Of a stretch of 64,000 bases of DNA, positions 62,331 through 64,000 are shown in pieces. Each line of letters opens with the position of its first letter. Position 1 is the stretch's first letter. The position numbers and the translations under genes are program-made. Origin of the DNA: Clostridium sp. CAG:524 (GTDB lineage: Bacteria; Bacillota_I; Bacilli_A; RF39; UBA660); the NCBI GenBank assembly GCA_000434555.1, contig FR880111.1, forward strand, positions 1-64,000, written 5' to 3'. The notes beneath the pieces are model-generated. The model was not told where the DNA came from and searched no databases. It worked only from the letters and a program-made list of their open reading frames with translations.

Positions 62331-63295
62331 AAGTAGGTGTACTTGGAGCAGGGGCATATGGACTTGCTCTTACACATATTTTAGTAAACAATAAAGTTGA
62401 AGTAACTATGTGGACACATGACGAAAATGAAAGAAAAACTCTTGATGAAACAAGAAAATCAAAAAAATTAAATGATTACAAAATACCAAATGAAATAAAA
62501 TTCACTTGTGATTTGAATGAAGCAGTAAATGACAAAGATTTAATCGTTATGGCTATTCCAGCATTTGCTTTTGAAGATGTAACTATTAAACTTAGTAAAT
62601 ATATAAAGAAGAAACAACCAGTATTAATTGCTACTAAAGGTATCCAACAAAATACATGTTTGTTTTTAAATGATGTATTTGCTAAATATTTAAAGAATGG
62701 TATAGCTGTTATAAGTGGTCCTACTTTTGCAGTGGATATAATTAAAGATTCACCAGTAGGATTCAGTTTAGCAACAAAAAATAATAAAACTGAAATGGTT
62801 GTTCGAAAGTGTTTTCAAAATTCGACAACTAAGTTTAGAAGAACTAAAGATATAGTAGGTATCGAAATATGTGGTAGTATTAAAAATGTTATGGCTATTG
62901 CTTCTGGTATGCTTGAAGGTATGGGTGTAACAGATTCAACAAGAGCACTTTTCTTAACTGAAAGTATGAATGATATTAAAGAATTAATTGATGCTTTAGG
63001 TGGCAAAAAGAAATCAATATTATCCTTTGCTGGATTTGGTGATATCTTAATGACATGCACTAGTAAGAATTCAAGAAATTTTAGTTTTGGATATTTAATA
63101 GGTAGTGGAGCTACTAATGAAGAAGTAAATAAATATTTAGAAACTACTACAGTTGAAGGAATGTATACATTAAAGTCAATACATAAACTTGTTAGACGTA
63201 AGAAAGTAAAAATGCCTATAATAAACTTAATACATGATATTATAGAAGGTAAAAAAGATAAAGAAGAAATGTTAAAATTTTTAATTAATAAATAA
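62327..63295 (+). CDS. gpsA: NAD(P)-dependent glycerol-3-phosphate dehydrogenase
   Basis: 322 residues. Makes sn-glycerol 3-phosphate from dihydroxyacetone phosphate for phospholipids and lipoteichoic acid. Visible: GVLGAGAYGLALTHIL (Rossmann G-x-G-x-x-G), IATKGIQ, ISGPTFAVDI and GSIKNVMAIASGMLEGMG with the catalytic Lys. GFGDILMTCTSKNSRNFSFG matches the family's GDL.LTCTS..SRN block. Pairs naturally with the LtaS gene of this window. Coupled to the TagO-like gene. Confidence 0.94.
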   Translation: MKVGVLGAGAYGLALTHILVNNKVEVTMWTHDENERKTLDETRKSKKLNDYKIPNEIKFTCDLNEAVNDKDLIVMAIPAFAFEDVTIKLSKYIKKKQPVLIATKGIQQNTCLFLNDVFAKYLKNGIAVISGPTFAVDIIKDSPVGFSLATKNNKTEMVVRKCFQNSTTKFRRTKDIVGIEICGSIKNVMAIASGMLEGMGVTDSTRALFLTESMNDIKELIDALGGKKKSILSFAGFGDILMTCTSKNSRNFSFGYLIGSGATNEEVNKYLETTTVEGMYTLKSIHKLVRRKKVKMPIINLIHDIIEGKKDKEEMLKFLINK

Positions 63296-63318
63296 AAAGA
63301 CTAGTGAATAGTCTTTTT
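63294..63318 (+). terminator. Bidirectional terminator between gpsA and the last gene
   Basis: AAAAAGACTA (63294-63303) pairs with TAGTCTTTTT (63309-63318), 5-nt loop. It starts at the gpsA stop codon and also serves the minus-strand gene at 63329. Confidence 0.88.
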
Positions 63319-63328
63319 AAAATGTTAT

Positions 63329-64000
63329 TTATTTTAAGTTGCCTTTTTGATCAATAAAGTGATAATTAGCTTTCATTTTATTAACATACATTTTAGTAGA
63401 TTTACCAAATGGAAATTTTATATCACTTTTATTTTTTTCTTCTACTGAAGCATATATATCTTTTGAATTTAATAATATTAATTTATATTTTAATGATTTT
63501 TTTGATAAGTTACTATCTTGTTTATTATCTGATACTTTATATACATTTTTAATATTATTCTTTTCTAAATATTTTTTAACAACACCATCATTATCAAGAT
63601 AAGCAACTTTAGTATTTTTAAATTTTATACTTGATAGAGTAGATAAAATTATTAATTCTTGTTGTTTTGGATGTTTTATGAACATATGTATTGTATGAAT
63701 AATATATCTATATATTTTCAATAATATATTTTTAGTTATAACTAAATTATTTCTTGTTATATAAACATAATAATTGAATAACTTATATCTTAATGTACTT
63801 TTAGTTATTATTTTATATTCTAAAGTACCACATATAATTATTTTTTCATTATTTATAAGTACTTTTATCTTATTAGTTTCATCTTTCAATATTCTAAATT
63901 CTAATGATTTCATAATAGGGGAATATTCTATGAAATTTTCAAATTGTTCAATTTTATATTCTTTGATATCATAGTTCAAATTTCTATTATTTGTTTTTAT
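63329..64000 (-). CDS. Unknown protein, 5' end beyond the window
   Basis: The minus frame ends with TAA at 63331-63329 and is open to the window edge. A TTG at 63979 could start it (216 residues) but has no ribosome binding site, and the frame runs on upstream (IKTNNRNLNYDIKEY), so the real start is probably outside. The visible part is soluble, basic, with no motif: KYKLILLNSKDIYASVEE and FPFGKSTKMYVNKMKANYHFID near the end. Confidence 0.6.
   Translation of the reverse strand: MKTNNRNLNYDIKEYKIEQFENFIEYSPIMKSLEFRILKDETNKIKVLINNEKIIICGTLEYKIITKSTLRYKLFNYYVYITRNNLVITKNILLKIYRYIIHTIHMFIKHPKQQELIILSTLSSIKFKNTKVAYLDNDGVVKKYLEKNNIKNVYKVSDNKQDSNLSKKSLKYKLILLNSKDIYASVEEKNKSDIKFPFGKSTKMYVNKMKANYHFIDQKGNLK

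Overview
The window looks like a chromosomal segment of an AT-rich, single-membrane Firmicute, probably an uncultured gut Bacilli lineage (RF39/RFN20-like; this placement is inference from gene content and base composition). The standard genetic code holds: UvrD-type helicase, GpsA and TagO-type proteins read through full length with TGA used as a stop. It has a Gram-positive style envelope: LtaS-type lipoteichoic acid synthase, LytR-CpsA-Psr protein, class B sortase, SH3/glucosaminidase autolysin, YfhO protein and TagO-like transferase. No rRNA, tRNA, CRISPR array or insertion sequence was seen.

Layout. 1-241: 5' end of a collagen-like gene (minus). 344-1432: intracellular subtilisin-like protease. 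1433-2099: decayed DNA with a Fic pseudogene. 2100-4588: NitT/TauT-type ABC importer (minus). 4707-8213: operon with a degenerate EAL-like protein, a membrane protein, a TasA-like fibre subunit and a SipW-type signal peptidase, ending in a strong terminator. 8344-21756: a 13.4-kb operon with a membrane-anchored McrB-like AAA+ ATPase, a DUF2357 (McrC N-terminal-like) protein without a visible nuclease domain, three further TasA-like secreted subunits, a second Ser/His signal peptidase and a 2442-residue surface protein of leucine-rich repeats with two CBM2-like domains. Together these form the most unusual system here: an apparent extracellular fibre or matrix machine that has recruited an McrBC-like ATPase pair.

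21863-32632: PcrA/UvrD helicase, a broken BspA-like gene, several orphan genes, an intact BspA-like DUF285/DUF6273 protein, an HD hydrolase, QueG and a thioredoxin-fold protein. 32813-41397: a second surface locus, with a sortase B fused to a large N-terminal domain, two paralogous small membrane proteins, a 1466-residue cysteine-rich secreted protein and a C39-like papain-fold protein whose N-terminus resembles the Tad pseudopilins. 41424-43961: YfhO (minus).

44111-51156: Tad-like pilus locus (two CpaB, CpaF, TadB, TadC, pilin-like, TadE-like, degenerate TadZ, a VirB2-like small membrane protein), with a strong promoter before the pilin-like gene and a probable attenuator after it. 51260-54672: LtaS and two membrane proteins. 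54729-60335: minus-strand operon of dockerin-bearing autolysin, membrane-anchored cohesin-like protein and LCP protein, suggesting cohesin-dockerin tethering of a wall hydrolase. 61233-63295: TagO-like transferase and GpsA. 63329-64000: partial unknown gene (minus). Nearly all the window is devoted to building the cell surface.
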